Part shown: one piece after another, positions 18,518-26,852 of the stretch | How the letters are laid out: each line of letters begins with the position of its first letter | How positions within the stretch are numbered: position 1 is the stretch's first letter | Assembly (NCBI RefSeq): GCF_016862955.1 | Contig: NZ_BONY01000026.1 | Span: 62,001 to 126,000 of the forward strand | Direction: 5' to 3' | DNA from: Rhizocola hellebori | Lineage (GTDB): Bacteria > Actinomycetota > Actinomycetes > Mycobacteriales > Micromonosporaceae | Length of the DNA: 64,000 bases | The notes under the pieces: generated by a model | Databases searched by the model: none | What the model saw: only the letters and a program-made list of their open reading frames with translations | What the model was told of the DNA's origin: nothing | Position numbers and translations under genes: made by a program

Positions 18518-19185
18518 TGGGCCACCCCCGCCAGCACGCGGCCGTCGCGCAGGTGAAGCTCGCGGTCGCAGTAGCCGGCCACGGTCGCATCGTGGGTAAT
18601 CAGCAGGATCGCGGTATTCAGCTCACGGGCCGCCGCCATCATCGCCGCGAGCACCGCCTCCCCTGCCAGGCTGTCGAGCGAACCGGTCGGTTCGTCGGCG
18701 AACAGCAGCCTGGGCTGGGTGACCATCGCCCGGGCCAGCGCCACCTTCTGTTGCTGCCCTCCGGAAAGCTCGCCCGGCCGCTTGTCCGCGTGGGGCGCCA
18801 CCCCGAAAAGACCCAGCCATTCGGCGGCCGCGGCGAGGGCACCGGCCTTGCGAGCGCCGCCGAGCAGGAGCGGCAGGGCCACGTTTTCAGCGGCCGTGAG
18901 TTCCGGGACCAGCTGGCCGTGTTGCAGCAAGGCGCCGATCTCGGTGCGCCGCAACACAGAGCGGGAAGCTTCGGACCTGTCGTCCAGGCGCGCCCCGGCG
19001 AACCAGACCTCTCCGGCGTCGGGCCGGGTGATGCCGGACAGGCACATCAGCAGTGTTGATTTGCCCGAGCCGCTCGGCCCGGTGACCGCCAGCACCTCGC
19101 CTGCGCCAAGAGTCAGGTCGACCTGGACCAGCGCATCGGTGAGTCCATAACGCTTGCTGATGCCTTTGGCTTGCAAGAGGCTCAT
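18514..19185 (-). CDS. ABC transporter ATP-binding protein (LolD/MacB class)
   Basis: 223 residues. Walker A is GPSGSGKST, the Q-loop is in ALLQHGQLVPELTAAENV, the signature is LSGGQQQKVALARAM, and Walker B is LLFADEPTGSLDS. It matches the LolD-type ATPases that pair with FtsX-like permeases. The ATG at 19185 overlaps the PadR stop and its own stop overlaps the permease ATG, so PadR, ATPase and permease form one operon. Confidence 0.93.
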   Translation of the reverse strand: MSLLQAKGISKRYGLTDALVQVDLTLGAGEVLAVTGPSGSGKSTLLMCLSGITRPDAGEVWFAGARLDDRSEASRSVLRRTEIGALLQHGQLVPELTAAENVALPLLLGGARKAGALAAAAEWLGLFGVAPHADKRPGELSGGQQQKVALARAMVTQPRLLFADEPTGSLDSLAGEAVLAAMMAAARELNTAILLITHDATVAGYCDRELHLRDGRVLAGVAQ

Positions 19186-19715
19186 GAGTTCATCTCCTGG
19201 TCGAGGGTGTCGAGGCGGTCCATGGTCTGCTGCATCCAGCGCAGGTCGGCGTCGAGGTGGGCGATGGAGTAGTCGGCGGCGGCGGTCTCGGCGATCGAGG
19301 CCGCCCGCTGCTTGAGCTGGGTGAGCTCGCGCATTCGGACCATGTGCGCGGCGCGCTGGTTGGCCAGGCAGCGCATGGCCGTCTGCCGGTCGGCGGCCAC
19401 CAGCGCGACAACGATCTTGGTGAACATGGTGCCGCCGAGGAACGCCGCCGGGGTCTCCACCGCGTCTAGCCACTCGCGCAACGCCTGCCGCCCGGCATCG
19501 GTCATGCGGTAGCTGACCCGGTCGGGGCCACCGTCGCGATCCGACCCCGCCGGCTCGATGAGGCCATCGCGTTCCAGCCGGCCGAGTGTGGCGTAGACCT
19601 GGCCGAACGGCAGCGGCTTGGCGGTGGGCAGCCTGCTGTCGTGCGCTCGCTTGAGCTCGTAGCCGTGCTGCGGGCGGTGCGCGAGCAGCCCCAGCAGCAG
19701 ATGACCGGTGGACAC
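19182..19715 (-). CDS. PadR-family transcriptional regulator
   Basis: 177 residues. The winged helix at the N-terminus reads LLLGLLAHRPQHGYELKRAHDSRLP...PLPFGQVYATLGRLERDGLIE, typical of PadR. The C-terminal helices form the dimer domain. It is expected to repress its own operon with the ABC exporter. The GTG at 19715 sits only 6 bases after a perfect dyad. No Shine-Dalgarno fits in between, so the transcript may be leaderless. Confidence 0.92.
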   Translation of the reverse strand: MSTGHLLLGLLAHRPQHGYELKRAHDSRLPTAKPLPFGQVYATLGRLERDGLIEPAGSDRDGGPDRVSYRMTDAGRQALREWLDAVETPAAFLGGTMFTKIVVALVAADRQTAMRCLANQRAAHMVRMRELTQLKQRAASIAETAAADYSIAHLDADLRWMQQTMDRLDTLDQEMNS

Positions 19716-19721
19716 GGGATC

Positions 19722-19742
19722 ACTATTCAATGAGTGAATAGT
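19722..19742 (-). promoter_or_regulatory. Probable PadR operator
   Basis: ACTATTCA (19722-19729), five spacer bases ATGAG, then the exact reverse complement TGAATAGT (19735-19742). It is the only AT-rich dyad between the PadR gene and the convergently placed regulator end at 19763. Its position immediately before the PadR start fits autorepression. Confidence 0.7.
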
Positions 19743-19762
19743 TGCCGTCAAGGGGTAAGCAG

Positions 19763-20731
19763 CTACAGCCAGCCCCGCCGCGCTGCCTGCAACCCGGCCT
19801 GAAAGCGCGTGGTCGCCTTCAGCTGCGCCATCAATTCCTGGATGCGCCGGCCCACCGTGCGCTCGGTGACGCCCAGGGTGCGGGCGATCGCGCGGTCTTT
19901 GAGCCCTCCCGCAAGCATCGACAGCAGTCGCTTGTCCTGTTCGCTGACCGTGTGCGGGGAGGCGGCGACGGCGCCGATCGGGGTGGCCTGGGCCCACAGC
20001 GACTCGAAGCACAGCACCAGCGCGTCGAGCAGGGGCGAGGCGTGAACCAGGATCCGGGTTCCGGTCTCGGCGGCCGAGAAGCTGATCGGCACGAGCGCCA
20101 GGCTGCGATCCGCAATGATCATCTTCATCCGCACCGACGGCAGGCTGCGCGCCTGCTCCCCCGCCGCGATGCACTCCATGACCTGGTCCAGGTGCCCGGC
20201 GTCGGCCAGGCCCGGGGCGTCGTAGAGGCAGCGATAGGCCACCCCGCGATTGAGCGCCTGCAGCTCTTCGGAGTTCACCACGGGCTGGCCGAACAGGTAG
20301 GGCGGGCTGTCGATGATGACCACCTCCTCGCGCGCGCCCAGCTGCATGCGGGCCAGGTGATGCAGGACCGCCTCCCTGCCCTCGACCAGCTGGATCAGCT
20401 CGGAGGGCTCGGCGGGCGGGAGCACCGAGCGCACCCGCAGCGCCAGCTCGTGGGCGTTGAGGCGCAACTGCTCCAGCTGCTGGGTGCGCTTGGTGACCAG
20501 GGCGTCCACCGCGACCTCGGGAGGCGCCGCGACATAGTTGTTGCGGGTGCCCACCAGGCGGCTGGCCAGACCCACATCGAGCAGTTTCTGCAAAGCCTTG
20601 CGCACGCGCGGAATGGGAATGTCCAATCTGGACGCAAGGTCGGCCGCAGTGGAGCGGGGATGGGTCAGCAGATCGAGGTAGAGGTCGCTATGAATCTGCG
20701 CCAACCCGACCGGCTCCAACAGGGACGGCAT
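19763..20731 (-). CDS. Regulator with TrmB-like N-terminus and LuxR-type C-terminal HTH
   Basis: 322 residues from the ATG at 20731. The N-terminal winged helix reads DLYLDLLTHPRSTAADLASRLDIPIPRVRKALQKLLDVGLASR. A sensor domain follows, resembling TrmB/phospholipase-D-like regulators (EEVVIIDSPPYLFGQP...). The C-terminal LuxR HTH is LLSMLAGGLKDRAIARTLGVTERTVGRRIQELM. This layout is common in actinobacteria beside secreted hydrolase genes. It lies just downstream of the subtilisin gene and its terminator. It may respond to a metabolite, but no ligand is evident. A start further upstream (44 extra residues) would cross the terminator. Confidence 0.85.
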   Translation of the reverse strand: MPSLLEPVGLAQIHSDLYLDLLTHPRSTAADLASRLDIPIPRVRKALQKLLDVGLASRLVGTRNNYVAAPPEVAVDALVTKRTQQLEQLRLNAHELALRVRSVLPPAEPSELIQLVEGREAVLHHLARMQLGAREEVVIIDSPPYLFGQPVVNSEELQALNRGVAYRCLYDAPGLADAGHLDQVMECIAAGEQARSLPSVRMKMIIADRSLALVPISFSAAETGTRILVHASPLLDALVLCFESLWAQATPIGAVAASPHTVSEQDKRLLSMLAGGLKDRAIARTLGVTERTVGRRIQELMAQLKATTRFQAGLQAARRGWL

Positions 20732-20748
20732 CTGAGCAGCGTAGATAG

Positions 20749-20779
20749 GCGGGCCCGCTCTGGAAAGAGGCGGGCCCGC
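20749..20779 (-). terminator. Hairpin terminator after the subtilisin gene
   Basis: GCGGGCCCGCTC (20749-20760) pairs with GAGGCGGGCCCGC (20767-20779), with a single bulged G and a 6-base loop. It is 9 bases after the protease stop on the minus strand and 18 bases before the next start. Each arm contains a self-complementary GCGGGCCCGC. Confidence 0.7.
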
Positions 20780-20787
20780 GGAATCGG

Positions 20788-22482
20788 TCAGAACGTCAAG
20801 CTCCATCTGTCCAGGACGCCGTTGCTGGCCTGGAAGTTGAACGCTCTGACCCTCAGCTGCCACTGCCCCGACGCCGGGGACGAGGTGGCGTTGACCGTGT
20901 AGGTGGTGTCGACGTTCGGGGCTGTGTCCCCGAAGTTAATCTGCTTGAGCTGGTAGACAAATCCGTTCGGCCCCACCAGCTCTATGCTCAGCTGCCCGCG
21001 ATTCGGGCAGGCGATCTTCACGTAGACGCGAAGCGCCGAAGGCGCGCTGCCGGGACGCCCGCTCACCGAGATCGGGCTGACCGCCGGACTGTTGAAATCG
21101 CCGATCGCCACGTCATTCTCGTTGGCGTAGGTGTTGCCCGGCGGCGGGGTGGTCGGCGGTGGCGAGCTGGGCGGCGGGGTCGGCGACATGGTGGGAGACG
21201 GCGAAGGCGTTGGTGAGGTGGTGGGCGAAGGGGACGGTCCCCCGGTACCCACAAAGAGAAGCACGTTGGGAGAACCACTTCCGGGATTGGTTATCTTGCC
21301 CGGAGTCGCGTTGTTCACCAGCGCATCGCGCACCTGTTGCGGTGTGGCATCGGGATTGGCCGCCAGATAGAGCGCGGCCGCGCCCGCGACGTGCGGCGAG
21401 GCCATCGAGGTGCCGCTCATTGTCGCGGTTCCGGTGTCAGAGCTGAAGCCGGCCGAGACGATCTGCGATCCGGGCGCCCAGATGTCCAGGCAGGTCCCGA
21501 AATTGGAGTAGCTCGCCTTGGCATCGTTGGACTCCGACGCGCCGACCGTGATGGCCAGCGGTTCCCGGGCCGGGGTGAAGTTGCAGGCGCTCTGGTTGTT
21601 GTTGCCACCGGCCAGAGCGAAGGTGACGCCCGCCGCGATGGCGCCGCGCACCGCGGTCTCCATTCCGGCGTGACTTCCTTGCGCGCCAAGGCTCATGTTG
21701 GCCACGGCGGGCTTGCGCGCGTTGGCCGCGACCCAGTCGATCGCCTCGGCAATCTTGTTGTCGTCCCCGCTGCCCTGGCAGTTGAGCACCCGCACCGCGT
21801 GGATCTGCACGCCTTTGGCCACGCCGAAGGTCGCACCCCCGACGGTGCCCGCGACGTGGGTGCCGTGGCCGTGGCAGTCGACGCCGTTCTGTCCATCGCC
21901 GACGTTGTCGAAGACGATGTCGGCGCGCCCGCCGAAGGTTTGATGCGTGCGGCGGATCCCGGTGTCGAGCACATAGACATGGACCCCGGAGGCCGTCGAC
22001 GGGTAGGTGTAGGACTGGTTGAGCGGCAGGTTGCGCTGGTCTATCCGGTCCAGCCCCCATGACGGCGGATTCGGTTGCGTCTCAACAACTTGCACCCGCC
22101 CGTTCTGCTGGACGAATTGGACGGAAGGGTCGGCGGCGAGTGCCCGGGCCTGGGTTTCGGTGCCCTCAAAGGCAAAGCCGCGCAGGGCGGCGGAGAAGAT
22201 CGCGCCATGCTTGCCACCGTGCTTGGCGGCCAGCGACTTCGCCTCGGTGCCGACATCGGTGCGGGCCTGCGCCTGAAGCGACGGCCTGCCCTTGAGCATG
22301 ACTAGATAGCTATTGGGTACCGAGTCGGCCACCTCGAGGAAGCCTGCCGGAACCCCAGCGGGGGCCGGGGCGGGTGTCGTGCTCGCCTGGGCCAGCGTCG
22401 CTGTCACCGCGCCGACCGCGGTGATGCCCGCGGCCAGCGCGGCGATCAGCAGTCGCCGGCCTGGCGCACCATAACGTGCCAT
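20788..22482 (-). CDS. Secreted subtilisin-like serine protease with C-terminal P-domain
   Basis: 564 residues. A signal peptide (RRLLIAALAAGITAVGAVTATLAQAS) is followed by an I9 inhibitor propeptide (NSYLVMLKGRPS...). The peptidase S8 domain has Asp in VYVLDTGIRR, His in DCHGHGTHVAGTVGG and Ser in SGTSMASPHVAGAAAL, all intact. It resembles proteinase K/aqualysin-type enzymes. A Pro/Ser/Thr linker (PSPSPTTSPTPSPSPT) leads to a proprotein-convertase P-domain of about 115 residues (NENDVAIGDFNSPAVSPISV to GVLDRWSLTF). It acts outside the cell on proteins. The neighbour encoding a TrmB/LuxR regulator may control it. Confidence 0.95.
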   Translation of the reverse strand: MARYGAPGRRLLIAALAAGITAVGAVTATLAQASTTPAPAPAGVPAGFLEVADSVPNSYLVMLKGRPSLQAQARTDVGTEAKSLAAKHGGKHGAIFSAALRGFAFEGTETQARALAADPSVQFVQQNGRVQVVETQPNPPSWGLDRIDQRNLPLNQSYTYPSTASGVHVYVLDTGIRRTHQTFGGRADIVFDNVGDGQNGVDCHGHGTHVAGTVGGATFGVAKGVQIHAVRVLNCQGSGDDNKIAEAIDWVAANARKPAVANMSLGAQGSHAGMETAVRGAIAAGVTFALAGGNNNQSACNFTPAREPLAITVGASESNDAKASYSNFGTCLDIWAPGSQIVSAGFSSDTGTATMSGTSMASPHVAGAAALYLAANPDATPQQVRDALVNNATPGKITNPGSGSPNVLLFVGTGGPSPSPTTSPTPSPSPTMSPTPPPSSPPPTTPPPGNTYANENDVAIGDFNSPAVSPISVSGRPGSAPSALRVYVKIACPNRGQLSIELVGPNGFVYQLKQINFGDTAPNVDTTYTVNATSSPASGQWQLRVRAFNFQASNGVLDRWSLTF

Positions 22483-22628
22483 CGATGAACTCCTTATGAA
22501 GGATCGGTTAGCCCCGGGGTGCGCTCACGCTAATCCCAATTGGAGTTCATCGACCCTTCCGACTTCGGACATCGCCTGCGATCAGACACGTCTCCCGGTA
22601 GTCGATCCTGCGCGGTAGATTGCCTTTC

Positions 22629-23747
22629 ATGGCACAGTCAGACCTTGCACGCGCCCTGGATCGCCGCTATCGCAACTATTTTGCTGAAAAGCGGCCGGTG
22701 CCCTTTGCGGTGCGTGATCTCGACGGCTCCGAGATCTCGCTCGGATCGGGTGCGCCAGCCTTCACCGTCACGGTCTCCGATCCCCGTGGACACAAAGCAC
22801 TGTCCGGGTTGGACCAGTTCGCCATCGGCGTCGCCTACCTGCGTGGCTGGCTCGATTTCGAGGGCGATTTGATGACAGCGCTGAAGATGCGGGGCATGTT
22901 CCACGATTTCCACCCCATCGCGTGGGTCGCCCGTTTCATCAAGGCCGACCGCCCCGCGATCTCGTCGCACTATGACAACGACTCCGACTTTTTCCTCACC
23001 TTCATGGACAAGCGGCACCGTTGCTACACGCAAGGGGTGTTCCAGCGCGACGATGAGCCGCTGGAGGACGCGATGACCCGCAAGATGGACCTCGCGATCG
23101 AGGCCATCGGGGTCAAGCCCGGCGACCACGTGCTGGAGGTCGGCGGCGGCTGGGGCGCGTTCATGGAGCACGCGGGGCGTCGCGGGATCAAGGTCACCGC
23201 GCTCACCCTGGCCGAGGAGTCGGAGCGCTACCTCAACGCGCTGATCACGCGGGAAGCCTTGCCTGCCAAGGTAATTCGCCAGCATGCCCTCGAGTATCAA
23301 AGCGATCAGCGCTATGACGCGATCGTCAACATGGGCGTGACCGAGCACATCCCCAACTACCGGGCGACGCTGCGGCAATATGCGGCGCTGGTGAAGCCGG
23401 GCGGGCATGTCTACCTCGACGCGCTCGCGATGCGCACCAAGCACAGCGTTTCCACCTTCATGAGCCGCTACATCTATCCCGGCAAGTCCTCGCCGCTGGT
23501 GCTGCACCAATACCTGCGGCAGGTCGCCAAGTCGCCATTCGAGCTGGTCAGTGTCGACGATGACCGGCACAACTACCACCTGACCTGCGCCGAGTGGGCC
23601 CGCCGCCTGGACGCGGCCCGCGAGGACGTGGTGCGGCGCTGGGGCGAGCCGTTCTACCGCCGGTTCCGTCTCTTCCTCTGGGGGTCGGCGGCCAGCTTCG
23701 ACACGGGTCTGGTGCAGGCCTACCGCTGGGTGCTGCGCCTGCCCTGA
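22629..23747 (+). CDS. Cyclopropane-fatty-acyl-phospholipid synthase-family methyltransferase
   Basis: 372 residues from the ATG at 22629. The SAM-binding motif is VLEVGGGWGAFMEHAGRRG, followed by YDAIVNMGVTEHIPNY and the CFA-type HYDNDSDFFLTFMDKRHRCYTQGVF substrate-region. The true CFA synthases have YSCAYF at that position; here it is HRCYTQGVF, so this is a divergent member that may modify a different lipid or small molecule. The family acts at the inner membrane face on acyl chains. It stands alone and converges with the next gene. Confidence 0.85.
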   Translation: MAQSDLARALDRRYRNYFAEKRPVPFAVRDLDGSEISLGSGAPAFTVTVSDPRGHKALSGLDQFAIGVAYLRGWLDFEGDLMTALKMRGMFHDFHPIAWVARFIKADRPAISSHYDNDSDFFLTFMDKRHRCYTQGVFQRDDEPLEDAMTRKMDLAIEAIGVKPGDHVLEVGGGWGAFMEHAGRRGIKVTALTLAEESERYLNALITREALPAKVIRQHALEYQSDQRYDAIVNMGVTEHIPNYRATLRQYAALVKPGGHVYLDALAMRTKHSVSTFMSRYIYPGKSSPLVLHQYLRQVAKSPFELVSVDDDRHNYHLTCAEWARRLDAAREDVVRRWGEPFYRRFRLFLWGSAASFDTGLVQAYRWVLRLP

Positions 23748-23754
23748 CACCGGG

Positions 23755-25518
23755 CTAGGGCACGAGCGGGATTTTGTGCGGAGGGCACTGGGCCATGCTC
23801 GGCGCGTTGCCCGGAATGCAGTAGGCGGGAAGGCCGACGAGCAGGTTGTGGTCGTAGACGAGCACGAGCGCGCGGGAGAACTCGTGCCGCGCCACCGGCC
23901 TTCCGAACTGGGCGATGGCGGTCGCCTCCGCGCCCATGCCGGGGTGGGCCTTGTCCAGCACCAGGAACCGGGCGTCGTGCAGTGCCGGGTCGTACCACTG
24001 CACGCGCGACTCCCACCGATAGCCACTGATCGGGTTGCCGGTGGTGGGGATGACGTGCACGCGTCCGCTGGTGATGAGGGTGACGTTGTTGGCCTGCCAA
24101 TAGCTGCCCAGGCCGTAGCTCATGCCCTGGGCGTCGAGCCATTGCGCCACATCCTGGCTCTCAGGTGCCCGCGCCGGTGTGGTGGCCTGGATCGCCAGCT
24201 CACCGGCCAGTGCCACCATGAGCACCGCGGCCAGCGCCTGCCCGGCGGCGAAGCGGCCGAACCCGCTGCGCAGCAGACCGGGCCGAGCATCATCCAGATG
24301 GCCGACGCCGCGCGGGCTTGACCGCCGCCCGGCGAAGGCAAGGCGCGCCTTGGCCGCCGCCAGCCGCGCCCCCCAAGCCCGGCCCACCAGAACGGCCGAG
24401 AACGGGACCACGGCCACAATCTGCCGGGCGGTGCCCAGGTCGCCAGGGAGGGTCGACACTACATAGGCGCCCAGGTTGACCAGCACTCCGACGGCCAAGA
24501 GCTCGCCCAGCCGGTCGCCCGGCTCAGTCCCTTTGCGGCGCAGCGCTTGGCTCAGCACCAGGCCCACCGTCCACATTGCTAGGACCAGACCCACCGAGTG
24601 CACCACGGCCATGGCCGCGCCCGGCGCGCCACCTCGATCGGCGAAGAACGCGCCGAAGTTTCCGGCCAGCGCCTGCGCCGCGATCCAAAGATGCTCGGGC
24701 AGCCTGGACAGCTCCGCGAGGCGCACCGGCGGAGCGTGAGCGCCGAAGCCGCCGGCCAGCCTGATGCCCAGCAGCACCAGCTGTGCCAGCACGATCGAGC
24801 CGAACCCGGCGATCAGGAGTCGGGCGTCGGTGCCGCGGCGGCCACTGCGGCCGCGCCGCAGGCGCCAGATGCTCACCAGCATGAGTGGCAAGGCCCCGAT
24901 GTACATCGCCAGCGGGTCAGAGACCTGGCCGAACGCGAGCAGCGCCAGCACCGCCCACGGCATCCAGCGCTTGGTCGCGGCCCGCTCCAGGACCAGCCAG
25001 GTCAGCAGAAGCGGGATGGCCGTGCCGGTGTGGTCGGGCGAGGTGAGCTGCACCGAGCTGGCCAGGCCGAGCACGGGCACGCCGACCACGGCCACCGCCA
25101 GGCCGACCCGCCACCCCGCCTCCGCGCCGGTGGCCCGGCCCTTGGCCACCACCCCAACCATGAACACGAGCAGGGTGAACACGAGCGCCGCCACCACGTT
25201 GACCACGCCCGCGTGAAAGCCCACCACCAGCTCGGCCGCTACGAAGAGCAGCAATTCGTTGGTGTAGAACGGCACGTCGGTCACCGTCCACCCGGTGAGC
25301 AGCGGATTGCCATGCCACATGTCCCAGGCCTGCAAAGCGTTGCTGGCGCCGTCGGCGTTGACCCCCATCGCCGAGGCGATCCTCAGATAGGCGGCGAAGA
25401 GCGCCACCAGGCCGACAGCCACCCCGACCCGCCATGGCCACCTGGGAAATGTCGGGGATGGAGGTGATTGCGGTAGTTGCGGGACAAGCTTTTCCCGTGC
25501 AAGAACTACCGTAGTCAT
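23755..25518 (-). CDS. Polytopic membrane protein, possible glycosyltransferase of the GT-C type
   Basis: 587 residues with about ten to eleven membrane helices. The first extracytoplasmic loop has AMGVNADGASNALQAWDMWHGNPLL, a pattern like the acidic loop-1 of GT-C enzymes, and later YTNELLLFVAAELVVGF. The C-terminal soluble part (about 120 residues, LDAQGMSYGLGSYWQANNVTLIT...) looks extracellular. Related hypothetical proteins occur widely in actinomycetes. The lipid-linked sugar donor, if any, is unknown. The gene is alone and converges with the CFA-like gene, with only 7 bases between stops. Confidence 0.8.
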   Translation of the reverse strand: MTTVVLAREKLVPQLPQSPPSPTFPRWPWRVGVAVGLVALFAAYLRIASAMGVNADGASNALQAWDMWHGNPLLTGWTVTDVPFYTNELLLFVAAELVVGFHAGVVNVVAALVFTLLVFMVGVVAKGRATGAEAGWRVGLAVAVVGVPVLGLASSVQLTSPDHTGTAIPLLLTWLVLERAATKRWMPWAVLALLAFGQVSDPLAMYIGALPLMLVSIWRLRRGRSGRRGTDARLLIAGFGSIVLAQLVLLGIRLAGGFGAHAPPVRLAELSRLPEHLWIAAQALAGNFGAFFADRGGAPGAAMAVVHSVGLVLAMWTVGLVLSQALRRKGTEPGDRLGELLAVGVLVNLGAYVVSTLPGDLGTARQIVAVVPFSAVLVGRAWGARLAAAKARLAFAGRRSSPRGVGHLDDARPGLLRSGFGRFAAGQALAAVLMVALAGELAIQATTPARAPESQDVAQWLDAQGMSYGLGSYWQANNVTLITSGRVHVIPTTGNPISGYRWESRVQWYDPALHDARFLVLDKAHPGMGAEATAIAQFGRPVARHEFSRALVLVYDHNLLVGLPAYCIPGNAPSMAQCPPHKIPLVP

Positions 25519-25585
25519 GATCCCCGCTTCCCCCGCGTAGGCCGCAATGCGTGCGCGAGCCTACCGCCTCAAGCGGGGGCGCGTT

Positions 25586-25600
25586 GTCCCTAAACGGGAC
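25586..25600 (-). terminator. Small hairpin over the symporter stop codon
   Basis: GTCCC (25586-25590) pairs with GGGAC (25596-25600) around the TAG-containing loop on the minus strand. The GCG/CGC flanks can extend the stem with a 2-base bulge. It is short, so termination here is only a suggestion. Confidence 0.4.
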
Positions 25601-26444
25601 GCGGGCGCACCAGATAGCCGAAAGCGGCGGCCGTGAAGAACATGATGATGCTGTAAACCGCGGCGGGAACTGCTATTTGCGTGCTGTTCAGCAGGGTGGT
25701 GGCGATCACGATGGCGAGAGTTCCATTGTGGATGCCAATCTCCATGGCGGCCGCGACCGACTCCGCCTTGCCCACCTTGGCCAGGCGCGGCGCGAAGTAG
25801 CCCACGGTGAGGCTGATCAGGTTGAAGGCGAGGGCGACCAGACCCGCGTCGGCGAAGTAGGTGGCGACATTCTCCCGCTCGTTGATGATGGTGCCCGCGA
25901 TCACCACCACCAGCACGACGACGGACAGCAGCCGCACCGGGCGCTGCATCCGCTCCGCGAACGCCTGCCACTTCGACCGGACAAGCATGCCCAGCGCGAC
26001 CGGGATCAGCACGATCGCGAAGACCTGAAGCACCTTGTCGAATTGAAGGCCGATTTGCCCGGTACCAGACATGAAGCGCTCAAGCGAAAGGTTCGCCACA
26101 ATCGGCAGCGTGAAGACGGCCAGCACCGAGTTCACCGCGGTCAGCGTGACGTTGAGGGCGACGTTGCCGCCGAACAGATGGCTGTAAAGGTTGGCGGTGG
26201 TGCCGCCCGGCGACGCGGCCAGCAGCATCATGCCGACCGCGAGCACGGGCGGCAGGTCGAAGGCGAGCACCAGGCCGTAGCAGGCCAGCGGCAGCAGGAG
26301 GACCTGGCAGACCAGGGCCACCAGCACCGCCTTGGGGAAGACGACAATGCGCTTGAAGTCGGCGATGGTCAGACCCAGGCCAAGGCCCAGCATGACGATC
26401 CCGAGCGCAACGGGCAGGAAGACCTGGGCCAGCACCGAATCCAT
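25590..26444 (-). CDS. Bile acid:sodium symporter (BASS) family transporter
   Basis: 284 residues with nine to ten membrane segments. The N-terminal helix ends FLPVALGIVMLGLGLGLTIADFKR. The conserved GGTTANLYSHLFGGNVALNVTLTAVNSVLAVFTLP region and MEIGIHNGTLAIVIA crossover are typical of BASS carriers (sodium-coupled uptake of organic acids). The substrate is unknown. It starts 60 bases from the divergent PemK-like gene. Confidence 0.88.
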   Translation of the reverse strand: MDSVLAQVFLPVALGIVMLGLGLGLTIADFKRIVVFPKAVLVALVCQVLLLPLACYGLVLAFDLPPVLAVGMMLLAASPGGTTANLYSHLFGGNVALNVTLTAVNSVLAVFTLPIVANLSLERFMSGTGQIGLQFDKVLQVFAIVLIPVALGMLVRSKWQAFAERMQRPVRLLSVVVLVVVIAGTIINERENVATYFADAGLVALAFNLISLTVGYFAPRLAKVGKAESVAAAMEIGIHNGTLAIVIATTLLNSTQIAVPAAVYSIIMFFTAAAFGYLVRPRPV

Positions 26445-26504
26445 AGCCGAGGATTCTTCGCCACCTAGCGCTCACGCGGCCATCAGCCGATAGGGTGTCT
26501 GTTC

Positions 26505-26852
26505 GTGTGGACCTGGCTATGGCGAATCTTCGGAAGTCACAAGGCGAAGCCCGGCGAGATCTGGTGGGCCGACGTCCCGTTCGAGGACGGGCCGGGCTCG
26601 AAGGTGCGGCCGTGCCTGATCCTGCGTCTCAAGTGGAGGGGCTACGACATCCTCAAGATCACAAGTCAGGACCAGAGCCACCGCCGCGACCACATCGAGA
26701 TCACCACTCGGGCGTGGGACCGCAACGCCACCAAGAACAGCTATCTGGACCTGAGCGATCCGATCCGGCTCAGGGAGCGAGCGCTGGACAACCGGGCCGG
26801 CAGCCTAGACGCCCCCACCTGGACGAAGGTCCGCCGCCTGCACGGCGTATAG
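26505..26852 (+). CDS. MazF/PemK-like toxin-family protein without a neighbouring antitoxin
   Basis: 115 residues from a GTG. After a short hydrophobic N-terminal stretch (MWTWLWRIFGSHKAK) comes the PemK/MazF pattern KPGEIWWADVPFEDGPGSKVRPCLILR, then ITSQDQSHRRDHIEI in the usual place of the RNase strand. The known family are mRNA interferases paired with an antitoxin. Here there is no antitoxin gene upstream (BASS gene divergent) or downstream. Its last 48 bases overlap the convergent adenosine deaminase gene. It may be solitary, neutralised in trans or no longer a toxin. Confidence 0.8.
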   Translation: MWTWLWRIFGSHKAKPGEIWWADVPFEDGPGSKVRPCLILRLKWRGYDILKITSQDQSHRRDHIEITTRAWDRNATKNSYLDLSDPIRLRERALDNRAGSLDAPTWTKVRRLHGV

